Shown: positions 1-15,400 of the stretch, in pieces
Layout: every line of letters starts with the position of its first letter
How positions within the stretch are numbered: the first letter of the stretch is position 1
Origin: Pocillopora verrucosa
Lineage: Eukaryota; Cnidaria; Anthozoa; Scleractinia; Pocilloporidae
Direction of reading: 5' to 3'
NCBI RefSeq assembly: GCF_036669915.1
Contig: NC_089317.1
Span: 310,001-374,000 of the forward strand
Length of the DNA: 64,000 nucleotides
Program-made: the position numbers and the translations under genes
Notes under the pieces: generated by a model
The model's input: the letters and a program-made list of their open reading frames with translations, nothing else
What the model was told of the DNA's origin: nothing
The model's database searches: none

Positions 1-3000
1 ATCATGATAACGGCATAACTTGTAAATACAGCGCTTCTTCCCAAATTTTCCACACGGCCGATCAAATATCATAGAGCGTTCATTGGTTCCTCTGTCATGA
101 TTGACTCGCTGGTAAATCAAGAATGCTGGAACACGCTCAGAAGTTGAATCGTGCACGTTTGTTTCTTTCTATTTTCGTCATTGCAACTGATTGGATTAAA
201 AATCAACTTATTCACACTGATTGGATAATTTCAGCACCTTGCACGATTTTGCTGGCGTACGTACCGTAACAACACACCGACACAAATGAAAGTATTTCCA
301 GCTTTAAAGAAAAAAAAATGGCGAACCAGTGTGGATTTCGAAAAACTCCTAAAAAACTTCTTGGTTCTGAAGATGGCCCCAAGCCGCCGCTCCCCCTCCA
401 AAAAAATTGATCTTGCTTCTCAAAGCTCGGGGAACTTTTTTTCTCTCTTTATTTTCCTTGAGATTTGACGTCGCTGGAAAAGGTCCAGAAGAGCCTCTAT
501 CCTTTTATACTTGAAGTGGAATGAGTAAGTGAGTAAACAATTTTATTAATCTGAAACCTTTCAGCATGAGGTCTGCAAGTTATGCGTCATGTGATTATTG
601 AGGTATAAAAATCACAGTTAATCCGCTTTCTTGTCTGTTATCCATTTAACCCCTAGGCAAAATGTGTCAGTGAGAAGATGGATTTGAAAACTCCAATCAC
701 GCAATGATTCCTATTTGGAATAAACACTTAAAAATCTGTTTTTCTTTCTTCAGAAGCAATTGAATTATTTTACAGTAACACGGCCATTGCGAAAAGAGAA
801 ACGATATTTCCGTTTATCTTCCCTCAAATGTCAAGACTGAGTCATTGCTGCAGAGCAAAATTAATCTTACCAATAATGCGATGGTTTTCGATGGTACGTC
901 AAAAATAGCTTGTGAACTCACCGCGCAAGTCAGTTAAATTGTGTGCTAAGTTCCGTAATCGGTACTAATTGACAACGAAGGAGACCCCACATTTAAAACG
1001 TTATCCATACCATAAAAGAGATTGCGATCAGTTGAAAATATCGTGATATTTTTTTCATGTTTGTAGGTTTCATTCTTTCTTCCAGACAAATTATCAGACA
1101 AATGTCCTGAATTCGAACGCTTGACTGCCTGAAGTTTGACGTTTATCGATCTATTTATGAAAACATTCTGAGTGCCGCAGCGTTGCTACGTACTTGAAAT
1201 GTTTAGTTAAGATATGAATGAAGATTTCTGTTAAGTTTCTTGTTTTGTCATGTACGCTTCAGGCTGACAGGGTCTTCAAAAAAGCTTGAAATATTTTTGT
1301 AGAGATTGTTTGTATATAAAATGACAGAGTAGTTTTGATGTTTAACATTCATTTTCATATAAGCACGCGATTTCGCCGCTCTTTGATTACACTTTTATCC
1401 CTACGATGGCTCCCGAGGGCTATCATTTAACGGTTTAATTTTCATGGTCACGTTAGAAATATTTATTAAAAAAGTTCCCACTAAAATCATTTGAAATCAA
1501 TAAACCATTCCTAAATGACCTTATAAAGAACAGTCAACATAAAGATTGTAAAAATTTGCTGTCGTTTATTTTCTATGAAGTAGGTATTCGTCAACATGGA
1601 GGAAACGTTCCCAAATCCTTTCAAGAATTTAAGCTAACTCTTCGCAGCGAAATTTGCTAAGTATATCAGTTTGCGTCCGCGGTGAAGGTTCACAACAATG
1701 GAACGAATTGTTAATTGCCTGCTCTTGAATGTCTGTCCTCTCTGTAAGTGGAGTCTAAGTGTGTTTGCCCAGCCAAGGTAACCATTAACTGACATAACAA
1801 CTAATCATAATAAAAATGTCTTTGCTTTCAGTTTCTTGAGAGGCCATCATTAAAGTGATAAATGACAGACAAGTTTGTCCGCCCTAATTTACCATATTGC
1901 CTCGGGCATCACGACAATTGACCATGCAGTCAATTCAAATCCTGCTTGAAATATTATAGACAGCACGTCCATGAGTGTTTGGAAGTGTTTTCTTGGCTTA
2001 ACGATTCTCTTTGATTACAAACGGAGTATTGCGCAAGTTTCCTTTCTTCAGATGGGACCGCTCCCTTGGTTTTCCCTCTTCTAGGGCCTTTGAAACCGGA
2101 AAAAAAGAAAAAAGGAATCTTCTTTTTTTTCAAAACGATGTTAGTTCTGAGCGGCCCGAGGACGGATCATATCTTATAAAGGCTCTTAGACAGGAGATTT
2201 TGAAATTGCAGCCCGCAGATAAGAATGAATTTTTAGTTACTTATGAGGTCCGAGAGATCTCTTAGCTGCAGAACTCATTCGTGTCCCGTTGATATGTTGC
2301 TGAGAGGCGTGCAAGATAAAAATGCTCTCATAAATACAACTTGGATACTGCCACAGTATTTATATTGCTCAGTCTGCATTCTGACCGTCACTCCGGCATA
2401 AAGATTTAGATGAATTTTATAGATAAGGAAATCTTTTAATATTAATGTACTCGGATCTGGAAGCGAACTGTGTCGAAGAACGTTTGCATTTTTTGCTATA
2501 ACTCTTATTGTTTGAAATTTTTCACCAGATGTCGAATGAAACAACATTGTTATTTAAGGAACTTAAAAGGGAAACTTGAGTAACTTGAAAGTTTTAAGAA
2601 GTTACACAAGTTTCCGATACGAATGCCATAGACTACTATTTATATCAAAGATTCAAGTGCTAGGAAGTATTGAATAACTGAATTCTAATTTTGGATACCG
2701 AAGTTTTTACGCAAATGCATCTTTTATCTATTTAATGCACTTAATAAAGATTTCATTTCAGGTGTTTTCAATGTATTTTGATTTAATGTACAGAAAGAAG
2801 CTGCCAGATTATCCATCCCCCCTCTTCCCAAAGAAGTCTATTTCATGTACGCGGGAATGTATGTGCATGTCGTCTTGCACTTGTCAGTTCTCTCTCCAAC
2901 CTCGCCCATAGTTCGGAAATACTTGTCCTCCCACGTTTCCTAATCGATTAGGACGGAAATAACCTCTCGGGAGTACTCGGATCTCGAGTAAAATTGCAAT

Positions 3001-6000
3001 CATGCAATCGGAGCAGACCTAAGAGTTCAGGATATCTGCCAGAAAAAAAGAGAGCAGTATCGTCAAACTTTAGCTTTGAATACGGGATGATACTGAGTTA
3101 GAAAACAGCTGTTTCCTTTTCAATCTTCAGTCGGTAGCAGTTTCAGTTTATTTCGAAACGTTTAGCCTGGTAAATTATGATCCAGTTTTTTCAAATAAGA
3201 AAAACAGAGCAGTTCCGGCGATAACGCAGGACGAGATATCGACTACAACACGCGGTTTCTCAAGCGTGTGTTATCAGCGCATAGAGTAAGCTCAAATATC
3301 TGCCCCTTCCATGTGTGCTTGCTAAGCAACAAGCCGGTTGTTCTGTCTGGCTGGTTAAAGATATTATTTTCTATTTTAATTTTACACCATTACCTGACAT
3401 GGTTATTGACAGGGAATTTCGTGGTATCTGATACCACCTCAATTAATTACCGAACGCGCGGTATTGAAAATATGATACTACTTTTAAAAGAATGTTGACT
3501 ACTGGATGAAGTTTATTGCCAGAAAGCCATTTTAAAGCGCACGTCGTCGAAAAATGGGTTTCCCACGACCAATCTTTGACCCATGAAAGCCGGAAACATG
3601 AAATTTCGAGAAGTTTCTCTTATCTCAAAGCTTACTTCAAGAAAATATGAAAATCCAGAATGACCTGCAACTTCGTGTTTGTTTTATGATTTGCGAGGAT
3701 ACATTGCAATAAATTGCGCGCCGGAACATATGTTAGATTAACCGAAGGACAGTTAAATTAGGGCCGACCTTTCAGATGAACTCAAATCAGGAGACAAACA
3801 TAGTGTCTTGTTGAAGAAAGAAAAATAAGAGCTGAAGGGGCATCGGCCTGTTGATTAAAGGATTGACCTTAGCTGTATCCTTTGAAGACAAAATTGTCCG
3901 TAATCTTTTTTATTTGCCCCCACCATGTGTTGTGTGGCAAGCGAAAGGTTATCAAGTTACACGTGTTGCTTTGAAACAAAGCCAACCTTTTCTAGCATGG
4001 TTTTCCACTATTTCCATATTGCATAATCATCCTGTTCACCACCTGTCAAATTTGTTGCTGACTTCAGCGAACTTATATCGAATGCCACTATCTGCTGTCC
4101 TTGCAAGCTGAGTCTTGTAAAAGTTGATTCCTAAGGAAAAAAATGAACTAAATTATCTCAAGCTTCTGTTGTGAAAGATATAAAAAAAATTTTTCTGATG
4201 ATTGCCAACTGAGTGAAATTACTTCGGTTTTGCAATCAGTGAGATTTACCTTTTTTTCCAAGGTGCCTGTTTTTCAATTTAATACCAAACGCTTGATTGT
4301 AATTAATGTATCAGTCAAATCCATACACTGAGAAGAAAGTACTAGACGTTAACTATTCGTTAAAGCTAAATAAAAGGCCCCTTATTGAGTTAAAGCATCT
4401 TACTGAAGATAAAAGAATATAATTCTGTTAGGGTTTAAAACTTTAATGGACTGGGGTCTGGTTTCACGTAAAGATTTGATAAAATGCTGAATCACAGATG
4501 CGCCGAGTGCAATGAAATGTGCAGATATAGCACTAAAATATTAGAGGATAGTGGAAAGAAGTTACCTTGTAAAATATTGTAAGGTGGCACATTTAGATTT
4601 TGGTTGCCTTAGGAATCCTTATAATGGCTAAAATTCAGCTTATTGTAACTAAATCAACATTCTTTAGTTAAGATCAGTTTAGTACTTCATTTCAATTTTT
4701 AAGAGCGGAGTTCCAGTGTGGCCAGAATAAGAACTGCCTGTTTCCCTGTTTGAATGAGTGATACACCCAATTCGTAAGCTTGGGCTTGTTTTTGTTTAAG
4801 TTTCAATTGTTACACTGGAATGTAAAGAAAAGCTTTTGAAAAAGACCCTCCCTACAAACCGCTTATTAACCAAATAATTTTCTGCTGTGTAAATTCCGTT
4901 TGAATTACCACCCAAGGGAGTTGTACGTCATCAACAGAAACAAATGATAGCTCTGTGCCATTGTGTTCACCGGACAGTCACGTACTTTCCTACCTAATCC
5001 CACTTATTTTCTGAGGTAGCCTTTCAGGGCACAAGCATACAAACATGGGATGAAAGTTAACTGTAGTACTAAGTAAGGGGAAAGTTAATCAGTAACTTAT
5101 CTGAATTTACCCGATTGCGCAAACACTGATTAAAATTTCTGTCGGTAGCGGTTTGGGCAGTTAAGCAGGCGAGGGAGAGAAAATACATTAGAGCCTACAT
5201 CTATCCTTATCTGTGTATTTTACGAATTGCTCTGTAAATTATTTTATATGCGATTGGATTTGATTTGTATGTGTGAAAGAGTTTTTTTCAGCAAGGAAAT
5301 TTAGCGCTAACAAGTGGGAATTCTGTTTTTTACCGAGTCACAGTCAAAACTTCTCTTTTCAAGGTACTTGCGATCGAAAAAAACTGAGCCCTTTTCCGAA
5401 GCAGATTTAACCGAGAGAGGTATGTTTCCGATGCAATTATCGATGGCAAGGTGTACCATCCATTTATCGATACAATCAGCTGAAAAATGCGCCTCTCTAA
5501 AAGTTTTGAATTTCTGTTCAGCGCAGTTCAAGATAATAACTTCCTTAGTTTTGTTCTACTTCAGACAAAAGAACTGAAACTCGCTAATGTTGTCGCATTA
5601 AATCATGTTGTTTTACTGATGTAACAAAGACGCGTAAATCCAGACTTTGCTGTACATTTGCTGTTAAAATATTTCGACCAGACCGTTATAAACGAAGGAG
5701 ATTTAAGGAAAAAGAAACCCTCGGGATGATAGAGAGCCATTAACACCTTCGCCTGAAATGGTGCTTGGTCTTACAGAAACTTCAATACAACGCCTTTCCC
5801 TTAATTTTCCTTTCTTACAAAAGATCTGACGTACTGCTATTGTAATGATTTTTTTTTCGTCGTTGATGCGATTACTGGAGTATTTATCTGTTAAATTAAC
5901 CAAGTTTGTTTAAAGCATGCGGAAATTAGCGGGCTGAACGTGCAGTTGATTTTTTTCGCACTCGTTTTCCTCTATTAAGTCTTTAATCTTTTTTGCGTCC

Positions 6001-6440
6001 CTGTTGGTTGTTTGCTATGTGGAATTCTTTGGCAATCATTGTGCTAAAAAAAAGACTCGGCTTAGGGGATGTAAATATAAATAAATTGGGTGATTTGTGG
6101 AATTCACGATATTTGAATTTTGATTGGTTAGCGGTAAAAAAGATCCCGCCTCAGAATACGTAATGTCCAAGTGTAATTGTCCACGCTTGTCAACGGGAAC
6201 AAGCGTAGTAATTAGCGCGAACTCCGATCACAGGCTCAGCGGGTGAATTTATGTTTTACTGCTTTCCCACTGTTACGATTTAGTCAAACATTTATTGTTG
6301 CAGCTTTTAGGTCAACTTGACGGAAAGCGTGGACGAACGTACTGCAAGCGACTCACGAATTACGTGGTGCGGTGAAACCTTTGAAGTGACAAGATTTTGT
6401 GCTTAGAGCACAGTTGATTGCGTTCGGAGTTTTATCAACA
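1..6440. other. 5' flank of glypican A, no recognised gene
   Basis: No exon that I can tie to a known family was found in these 6.4 kb on either strand. Open frames are short and show no convincing splice context. The best is 2011-2265 (+), discussed among the rejected items. Two copies of the 11-mer ACTGATTGGAT lie near 186 and 218, each carrying an inverted CCAAT core. A further ATTGG lies at about 6123-6127, roughly 315 bp before the glypican start codon, where promoter elements or untranslated exons would be expected. No TATA box or transcription start can be assigned with confidence. Confidence 0.4.
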
Positions 6441-9400
6441 ATGGTCTCTTTCTACGTCTTTCTTGTTGTGCTTGCCACCGTTTCTTCTGGTTTTGGTCAA
6501 GATAACGATAACGAACCGTCTTGTGCTACAGTGAAGACTGCCTACAGACAGAAAAGGCTGACAGATAGTGATGTACCGCAATGGGCTGTGAAAGGTATAC
6601 AGTGCTGCATGAAGTGTGCCATACCAACACTCTGTGAGCTTTGTAAATATGTGGTTGTTTCGGACCATTCTCGGTGATATCTACGTTTTGTTAATATTCT
6701 TCTCTCGGCATGGGGTATCACTTAGTAAATTTCGCCTTCAATTCTGATATTATCGCTAACACATTTTGTCTTTACATCAGGGGATGACCTTCGCGTCTGC
6801 CCGAAAGACAACGGTAAGCAATGCTGCTCACAGCAAATGGAAGATCGCTTCGCTGTCTTTGCGAGCGAAGATTTTGACAAAGCGGTCTCGTCGAAAGTTA
6901 GCGAAATGAGGAGACAGTTCCACCTTCAAGAAAAAGCATTTAACGGTGAGTCAGTTACGACAAAATGTACAAAGTGTTAAAAGTGTGTGGATTAAGTTTG
7001 AGTGAAAAATGGATCTGCTAATGGCATTTCGAATATACAGAAACCAGCGATTTTTATGCACGCGCTCTTCACGTTAAGCTGATTTCGAGAAGAAAAACTT
7101 GCCTCTACGTTTATTTTATTTCAAGTTAATCGCGGATCGGTGTGACCGCGAGCATTTCGTTTACAAGGTCATTTTCTTCAATATAGGTCGATCCGACTTG
7201 GTCCACAGGAAATTGAACAAAATTCAAAAGTAAACATCGATGTGCATGCTTGATGCTACTTTACGCATAAGCCTGAAGCAATAATTATGTCACTCTAAAT
7301 ATTCTGTCGTTCCGGTTTTAGGTAATCCCTGAATACGCCAAACAAGAACACACGCTAAGTTACTTAAAGATTTTTATAGCTTTACGAAAATTTTATGCGC
7401 CGCTTAATTTAATTCATGTGGGCAGAAAAGACGATGGAATCGAAGGATTTACCGTAAATTTTGAAGTTATCAAAGTAAATAATGATAGCTGCCTCTGTAA
7501 CCTTATCTTTTCTATCTCCTCTGTGGAATGTCCGAGAAAACAGGCTTAAAATTTATCGGGTTGAGTGTTATAAGCTCCCATGAATCGAGCCTATCTAAGG
7601 AACTAGTACTTTCTGTGGCAGTTCTAATGGATACACCTCGATTTTTCGCGAGGCCAACCGTACGTCTTGAATAGGATTTTACTCTCAATCGAGTTTGTGA
7701 ATAGTTCGTGATGTAATTTCGGCAAAGTCTTCCAAACCGTTAGTATTAAATTACTTTCCGCTCTGAGCTGCCTTCGGTTCTACAACGTGTTCATTTGGTA
7801 AACTTTTCTTAAAGCCGACAGGGCATGCTTATGTCTGTCGAACAATCGAGGTTAACGATGAACCAGCACCGTTTATTTCAGAGCACATGTTGTTGGGTAA
7901 TTACTGCACTGAAGGTTTATCTTTGTCAGTAGAGGTCGCACAAATCACTCCAGTTTCTTCTTTGCTTCAGTGTAATCACAAGCGAATGTTAAATTTAGAA
8001 TCGACTGTTGTTTTGCGCAGTATGCGATTGCCCGAGGCTATTGAATATTGATATTAATCAGAATGGAATATGTTATTTCTTTTATTGTGAAGTTGATTGT
8101 TTTCCCAATTTCGCGGTTTTCTCGGGTCAGCGAACGCGCTACCCAAACTCCGTATATATCTTACCATCTAGTGAAGTACTAATGTCGCGGGCTTTGTTCG
8201 ATCTCATATCCAAAATGTATACTGCATGGGAAAATTGGCAGCGAAAAGATAATGATTTTATAAATCCAACTAAGACAAAACGGAAATTAAAGAAGAAATG
8301 AAACAATCTCTCTCGTAGTATGATCGTTATTGGAGTGGCAATGTTGTGAATTATTAAGTAAAACTTTCGCCTTTTACAGGAATAAGTAATGAAGTTTTGC
8401 AATAGTGAAGTTTTAATATTAATATTTGTTTTGTCATAGCTTTTTTTATGATCTTAGGGCATTGAATATTGATCCCCCAATTTCCATTTAAACCACATAG
8501 TGTCTTGTGGATTGGATTTACAGAATTGTTTGGTCTTTCCAAGTCGTGGTTTAGCTGGGTTAAATACAGTTGTCAAAAGCTTACAAACTACTTCATTTCC
8601 TTTATTTCTCTGAGGAAGTTTGATAAATTAAAAGGCCAATTTTTTTTTTTTTTTGGGAAATGTCTCCTTTTGCATTGCTAGAAGGAATAGAGTGCAGACT
8701 CAATGCACATACCAGTCTTTCGCCAAAGCAGTGTTAAACAGGTTTTATTCCAAGTATATTAAGAATATTAATGAACTTCCCTTCCGAATATATAGCTCAA
8801 ATATGGGCTTTGCCAGTGTCAAAGTGCATTGCTTGAAAAGTGGGTTTGTGAATAAATTCTAAGCAGTGTGCATCAATTATCACCTTATCTTAACCACAAA
8901 GCCATTCTTTATACTGTTTATAACACTCGAGATATCTGTATCTTGCTTTGTCGATCATGAAAAACTTAAGGGCAGACACACAAATAGTTTTTTGGTAATT
9001 ACTCAACAAATATAGCAAAATCCATAGGATTATGCAAATCTCTCATAAATCATTGTGACCTGATGGAATTGAAGCTAACATTTACTCTTAAAAAATTGTG
9101 AAATTTAGGTTTAAAAATATACCTGTTGTGATGTAAATTTCGTGAGACCCAAACTTATGAAAGGTCAGACTGTTTAGCCGCAAAATTACCCTCTGTCATG
9201 TGAAACTTCAGTGGTTTTGCTCTGAGGTTGGGATGACTGTTTTTACTGGTTGCTTGAATATAATGTCAGAAGTTTCTTGTATCTGCGTTTTGTAAAGGTG
9301 TAAAGTATGAATTCAAATTACGGGTACTTGTTTGAGTTTGTTTTATTATATTCTTGGTATTCTAAAGTTCTTTCAAAGTTATGGCTGTTTCCTTTTTTTT

Positions 9401-12400
9401 GTGGCAGTATTGTTATATTTTTTTTCATATCACAAAATGTATCTGTGAACCAGGATCCAGAATATTACTTCAGGAGCTGTAATATTCTCAATTGGTCCAG
9501 GAACTGAGAAGTTTGTAGAATTTGGCCGCTATTATAGAGTTGGGATCCCCCTGATTAGCACAGTTTTCCGGAGGTGGTCAAAATTTCCTTCCTAATTACT
9601 TTTGCCCATAACAACATACCAGTGAAATCCTTTATTTTCAATGTTTGTAATTTTTTTTTTCTAGAAATGATCAGAAATGTTGCAATTCTTTTTCTTCATT
9701 TTTTGCATAAACAAGATATGAGTAACATAATTTTTTTTTTTTCGTTTTGTAATTTTTTTTTTAATGTTCAGAAATGTTGCAGTTTTCTTTTCATTTTTGG
9801 CTTCAAACATCACATGTATAACATCTTTTTTAAATTTTTGTAATTATCTTTTTCTAGAATTGATATGGAATGAACATATGCCTGAAAGCAAAATAATGAT
9901 GTTAATTTTGAAGTATGATTTACATCGTTTACAATAGGCTCATTTGCTTTAAAGAAATATTTCTTCATCTGGATTTGAATAAAACATTGTTATTATCAAA
10001 ATTGTCTGGACTTGCAGACATCACAGGTGATTGTCACCTGTCCATTGTTCACCTAATTTGAGACTTGTCTTAAATGGCATTGTTAATTTCTTGCAGCAAA
10101 AAGGTTTTTCAGTGATAATTGATTTCTGAATTTTCTACCCTGAATTTAATAGTAACAATACAATTCTTCCCTGGATTATAAACTGGCTTTGCTGAACCTT
10201 GGTGTTAGAAGAGTCTACATCCTTACTAAAAGCAAACTGTAATTTTCTTTTCTAATAGTTAATACTGTTTCAAGTGAAAATGAATAGCAGCAGACATATA
10301 CAGAGCTGTGAAGTGACCAAGTTAATGCCCACCACTTTTAGTGTCACTGAAGTTGAGAATTGTTTTGGTATATACCATGCCATGAACCAAGAAATTAGTT
10401 TAATTCTTTCAGTATACCAAAAATGGTTGGAAATTGAACTCTTGTCATCCAGTTTGATGTCATCAGCTGCTCTCTGAGATAATAGCACTTGCTGTATAAT
10501 CACTTTTGGGCTAGCCAATTGGCGTAGGGGAAAAGAACTATTCATTTGTGTGGTATGTATTAGCTCTTAATATTTCAGTCTGTGGAGAGCTGGACCCATT
10601 GTGCGGAAGTAATGTTATTTAAGTTAAGAACAATCTGTCAAACCTCATAATTATGAAATAGTATTTGTTTAGCTGCTACAAGATGTTTTTGATAAATTGG
10701 TTCATAACTGGCTGCTGTCCTCTGTTTTGTGTAAATTTTAAATCAAATTTAATAATTTTGCTGGGAAAAGGTAACATTTTTGGTGATTTATGTGGGTTGA
10801 ACAATAGACATGGCAGTGATGCTAAAGAAGGATTATCATTTAAAAATGTGATGGATGTATGGTCTGAAATGAGTAGGCAATTAATTGAATTATGTTTGTG
10901 TAACAAGCTTGGCATGTTACCATGCACTTCCCCCAGAAAAAAATTGAGATTTGAAACTTTGCAAGATGCAATTTTAAGCATTTTGAGACATAAATAGGTA
11001 ACTTTTTTTGGCCAGATATTGAGGATAGAATAATTTCCTAAATATGTGTTTTCTGTCTTAAATCACAATTCACAAAGAGGGTGGCACAAAATGAACTGGC
11101 AGCCAGTGGGTTGTGACTTCCTACTGGCATCAAATGACAACCTTGGTAAAGATCCTAAGACATGACAATGAGCATGTAGCACTGCATTTGGCTGAATGGG
11201 TCTTGGATTGTTTTCTTAAATGAGAAGTGTGCTTCGGAAACATCCTAATTTAAACTATATTTGAATGGTTACTATTTTTCTTGGGTTAAGATTCCACATA
11301 GTCACATAACCTTTCCAGAATTGTCTTTTAATGTGATTTATATTCAACTGTTCATGTTCCTTCTGACGTGTCATTCCCAAGTGCTTAAACAGATCACCAA
11401 GAAATGGGAAAAAGGGGAGTAAGTCTCTGTTAACCCTTAAATTCCAAAGATCCAACAAGAAATTCTCCCTTTAAAGTCCCTTACATTTCCTTATAAATTT
11501 AACAAGAGAATTACGTGTTCTATCTACTTAGTATAAGGAAACGTTACTCGTTATCCACTTCAGAGAGTTGAAGGGTGAAATCATGGGTATTTGGCCAGGT
11601 TGCTGAATTAGGTTGATACTTTATTGGACACTTAAACTCACTTAAACTCAGTCTGTGACATAATCTTGCAATTACCATTTAAGGGAGCTTGTAAAGTGAT
11701 GTTGTTTTTAAAGCATTCTTCTGTCGTAATGCCTTTTATGTCTCTAATGTTTTTTTCCTCATTTATCCAGCACACTTCCAATCCTTGATCAAGGAATCCC
11801 ACGAATCACTGGATGCTTACTTCAAGAAAGTCTACGTTCACTACTACTCCCAGAACAGCAAGATATTCTCAGATTTTTATGCAGAATTAATGAAATATTA
11901 TGAGGGAGAGTCCAGCTCTGACATGAAAACAATCTTAAACAAACTGTTCAAAATTCTCATGCAAAAAATGTTCCAGATCATGCATGCTCGTTTCCAGTTC
12001 AGCAATTCTTATCTGGAATGTATACCGAAGCATATGGATCAGCTAAAACCTTTTGGGAATTATCCAGAAACGTTAACCTCTGAGTTGAGAAGTGTTTTAA
12101 TTTTTGCAAAGGCCCTTACAAAAGCACTTGATGATGTTCATGATGTTTTCATCATGCTTGAGAACTCAATTTCTTCTAAAGACTGTCAGGATCAACTCAT
12201 CAAGCTGAAATACTGCTCCTGGTGCAAGGCTTTGACATCATTAAAACCTTGTCATCAGTTTTGTATGGATGTACATAAGGGTTGTTTGGCTGACATAGCA
12301 AAGGTGAACAATCAATGGCAACGCTACCTGGCGGCAGTGAACGAACTTTTTGAGAAGCTTTCAGGGGTATACAATATTGAAATTATCCTGTCCAAAGCGC

Positions 12401-15400
12401 ACATCAAGATGTCATTGCCATCATGAATTTCCAAGAACCAACTGTGGCTAAAGCTGTCGAGGAAAGGGTAAATTAAAATTCTTTCTTTTCGTCCCCTTAT
12501 TTTTACTGGAGGTTTCTCCTGAATTGTTGTATCTCACAGCTGGTCCATGTTTGTGGTGGCTTCATGAGCTCCTTTATTTAGTGGGACAGTTTGTGCCTTT
12601 GTATCAGGCAATTCGGTCTATGCCCAGAGGAGATTTCTACCTGATTGCTGTTCACACAAAAAATTGGATCTCTGTTGCTAAGGTCAACAACTAGCATTCC
12701 ATCAGGTTGAAACGGTAAACAAGGCTATGGTTTTTCATTTTGTAGAACACACTTGTATTGAATTATGCATGATGTGACTTCATTACAAGAGAAACTATTA
12801 CATCAGTGATTACAACATGTCTACTTGATGCTGATAAATACATGGAAGAGTTGTTAAAACCAAGATTGTGCATTTCAGACTGGAAAGCCTTTGAAATTGA
12901 ATGAAGATTTATCAATCAGTCTCAGATTTAAGTGACAAGGGAATTTTGAGGGGTATTCTGAAATTTCTCCTTTTTTTTCAGTTTTTCTTGTGTGTCTTTT
13001 TTTGGTCTGTGTGCCTTTTTCTTTGATACAAGTGTTTATGATCTTCTTTAGTGTAAATTCTGTTCTCAATAAATGTCCTGTCACCATATGCTGAAAAAGG
13101 AAGCCTTGGATTCCCAAACTTAGTTGATTAAACATCATTTTCATGCCCTGGAAATGAGATGCTTTTAAAGAACAGTGTATTTATACATGTCTTTGATGCT
13201 GAGTTTTACAGGCTTGCTATTCTAAACTTTCTCAGGTATTCCAAGTATGTGGTAACCCTGAATTAACTAAGAGATCAACAGATGACTTTTTCCTTGAAGG
13301 AAACAATCGACAAAGAAGAGAAAATGATGCTGCTTTACCCAAAAAATCAGCAGATGTCACCTTGGAATCGTAAGTTTAGAAATGTGCCATCTCCGTTTTT
13401 GGACTAGAAGGGTGATGTTAGTTGAACAGCGAGGAAGCTGTTGTGTCTTCATTTTGAACCACTATTTACAAACTTTATTAAGTTGAATACAGATCTGAAG
13501 TAAATTTAATAAATAAGGGTGCAGGATATCCTAAAAAAAGAAGGGCTTGTCGGAGTGGGATATCCTACATTCTTAAATGCTTTAAATTTAATCAATTGAC
13601 TTCAGTAGTAAAGCCCACACACACTTATACACTTGCTTTCATACCACAAGGAACATACATAAGCATATACAGGCACACACAAAAAAACTCAAATTATTTA
13701 AACTGATGACTATTTAATGAGACTTGGTGGCGATCAAAATTATGAATTAAATTAATTAATACATGTCAATATAGAAGCACTTCAATTTCTTTTGGACAGA
13801 TGTAGGCTTCTTGACTTGAAATATTCATCAATAATATTCCAAGTTTTAGGACTTTGGAATTTAATACTGAAAAGGCTTGTAGTTATGAATAAGGGTGCAG
13901 CATGAAATGGTACAAAGAGTTCCGTCTTGAACAAACGTTTGTCTTGGAAGACTTTATGTAATCTTGCCTTGGGAATTTGATTACACAAGGTGTGATCGCA
14001 TTTTTGATAGCAGAAATTCCCTCTTCTCTCAGATTAAAAACAGACTTCAAAGCCGTAATGAAAATGGCTGATAACTTTTGGACTTCGCTACCAGACATGT
14101 TATGTAGTGACATAGCAGCTGAAAAGAATAACCCCTCAGAGTGTTGGAATGGTGCTGGTAAAGGAAGGTAAATATTTCCTCTTGTTCTGTTACCTTGATC
14201 TCATCTCCTTTATATAACTAGACCCTGTGAGCAGGGTAACTGGGATACCTGGATGGTACTGGATCCGTGGAATCAAGTGTAGTGATACTACGCGTGTCGG
14301 ACTAGTATACTGAAATAGTGAGCTCAAGTGTGGCCAATGGCATACACCTGTCTCAAAACATAGGCATGCTATGCATGCAAGAGTTATTTTTGGTAGGGTG
14401 GGTGGATTACTTGAAGCATTGTAAGTGGTCTACATTCTTACAAAAGGAAAGAAGATTATTAACGCGGGAAAGAATGAAAATGTCAAATTACCTCACACAC
14501 AGGTATTTTGTGGTAGATTATGTGTGTTGTGTGTATAAATGTAACCAAAAATAAACTGTATTGGTGCCATGGATACCTGTTAGTACAAGATGTAGACAGC
14601 AGACTGCAGACCGGATACAAAATATAGACTGCAGAGTGGGTACAAAATGCAGACTGAGAATCTGAAGAGTTTTTACATCTGGTATATAATAACATGTCAT
14701 CTTACAGCTTACCGAGCGTCACGCAATCGCTTTTCCGCAATCAGACTTCACGATTATTTGCACTATTGTGGAAAATTCCTGGCCCATTTCTTGATGAAAA
14801 TCGATCGTAATATAATTTCAAGCCTTCAACATAGTTGGTTGGTGTGATGTCTGTACAGATTTTACCAATGTAATTAAAGTAGATGACGTGAATAATAGTG
14901 ATGGTAAAGCAAGCTTAAAACGGCAATAATCGCCAGAAACTAAAACGGATACAAAACGGAGGGTATGAGTAAGTTTTATTGATTTTACGAGAAAAATCTT
15001 CATATGTAAATCGACCATATTTCGTTCCCTATACTATTCCTTATAACGTGTTCAAATTTTCAACAGTTCCTAGCATAACTCACTCTGAGTTACACAACGC
15101 GTGACGCGTTCGTGAATTAATCGTTGGCTTTTTCTTGAGACTTGACCTTGGGTTGCCTGTGACAAGACAATTGAGTAAACAATACTTGACATAAAAACAT
15201 TATACACAAAAAACACGGGGTTTTGGATCATGTTTTTATTAAAAAAGAATATCCATACAACTACAATGAAAACAAATATAAGATTCACCTTTCTGATCGT
15301 GAAATTAATACCATTCGCACTGTTATTGTAGCTACGTTCCCTGGCATCAAGTGAATCCAACATGGCGTCTTTCTTCACAAGCAGTTTGCATCCATTTGAA

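Noticed and set aside
2011-2265. Open frame whose second half (GSYLIKALRQEI...) vaguely recalls the end of a caspase p10 subunit
   Set aside because: No catalytic or substrate-pocket segment, no neighbouring exon and no reliable splice sites. The resemblance is too short to call.
10665-10997. 110-codon frame inside glypican A intron 2
   Set aside because: Starts with TTG, has an overlapping antisense frame of similar length and no known domain or splice context.
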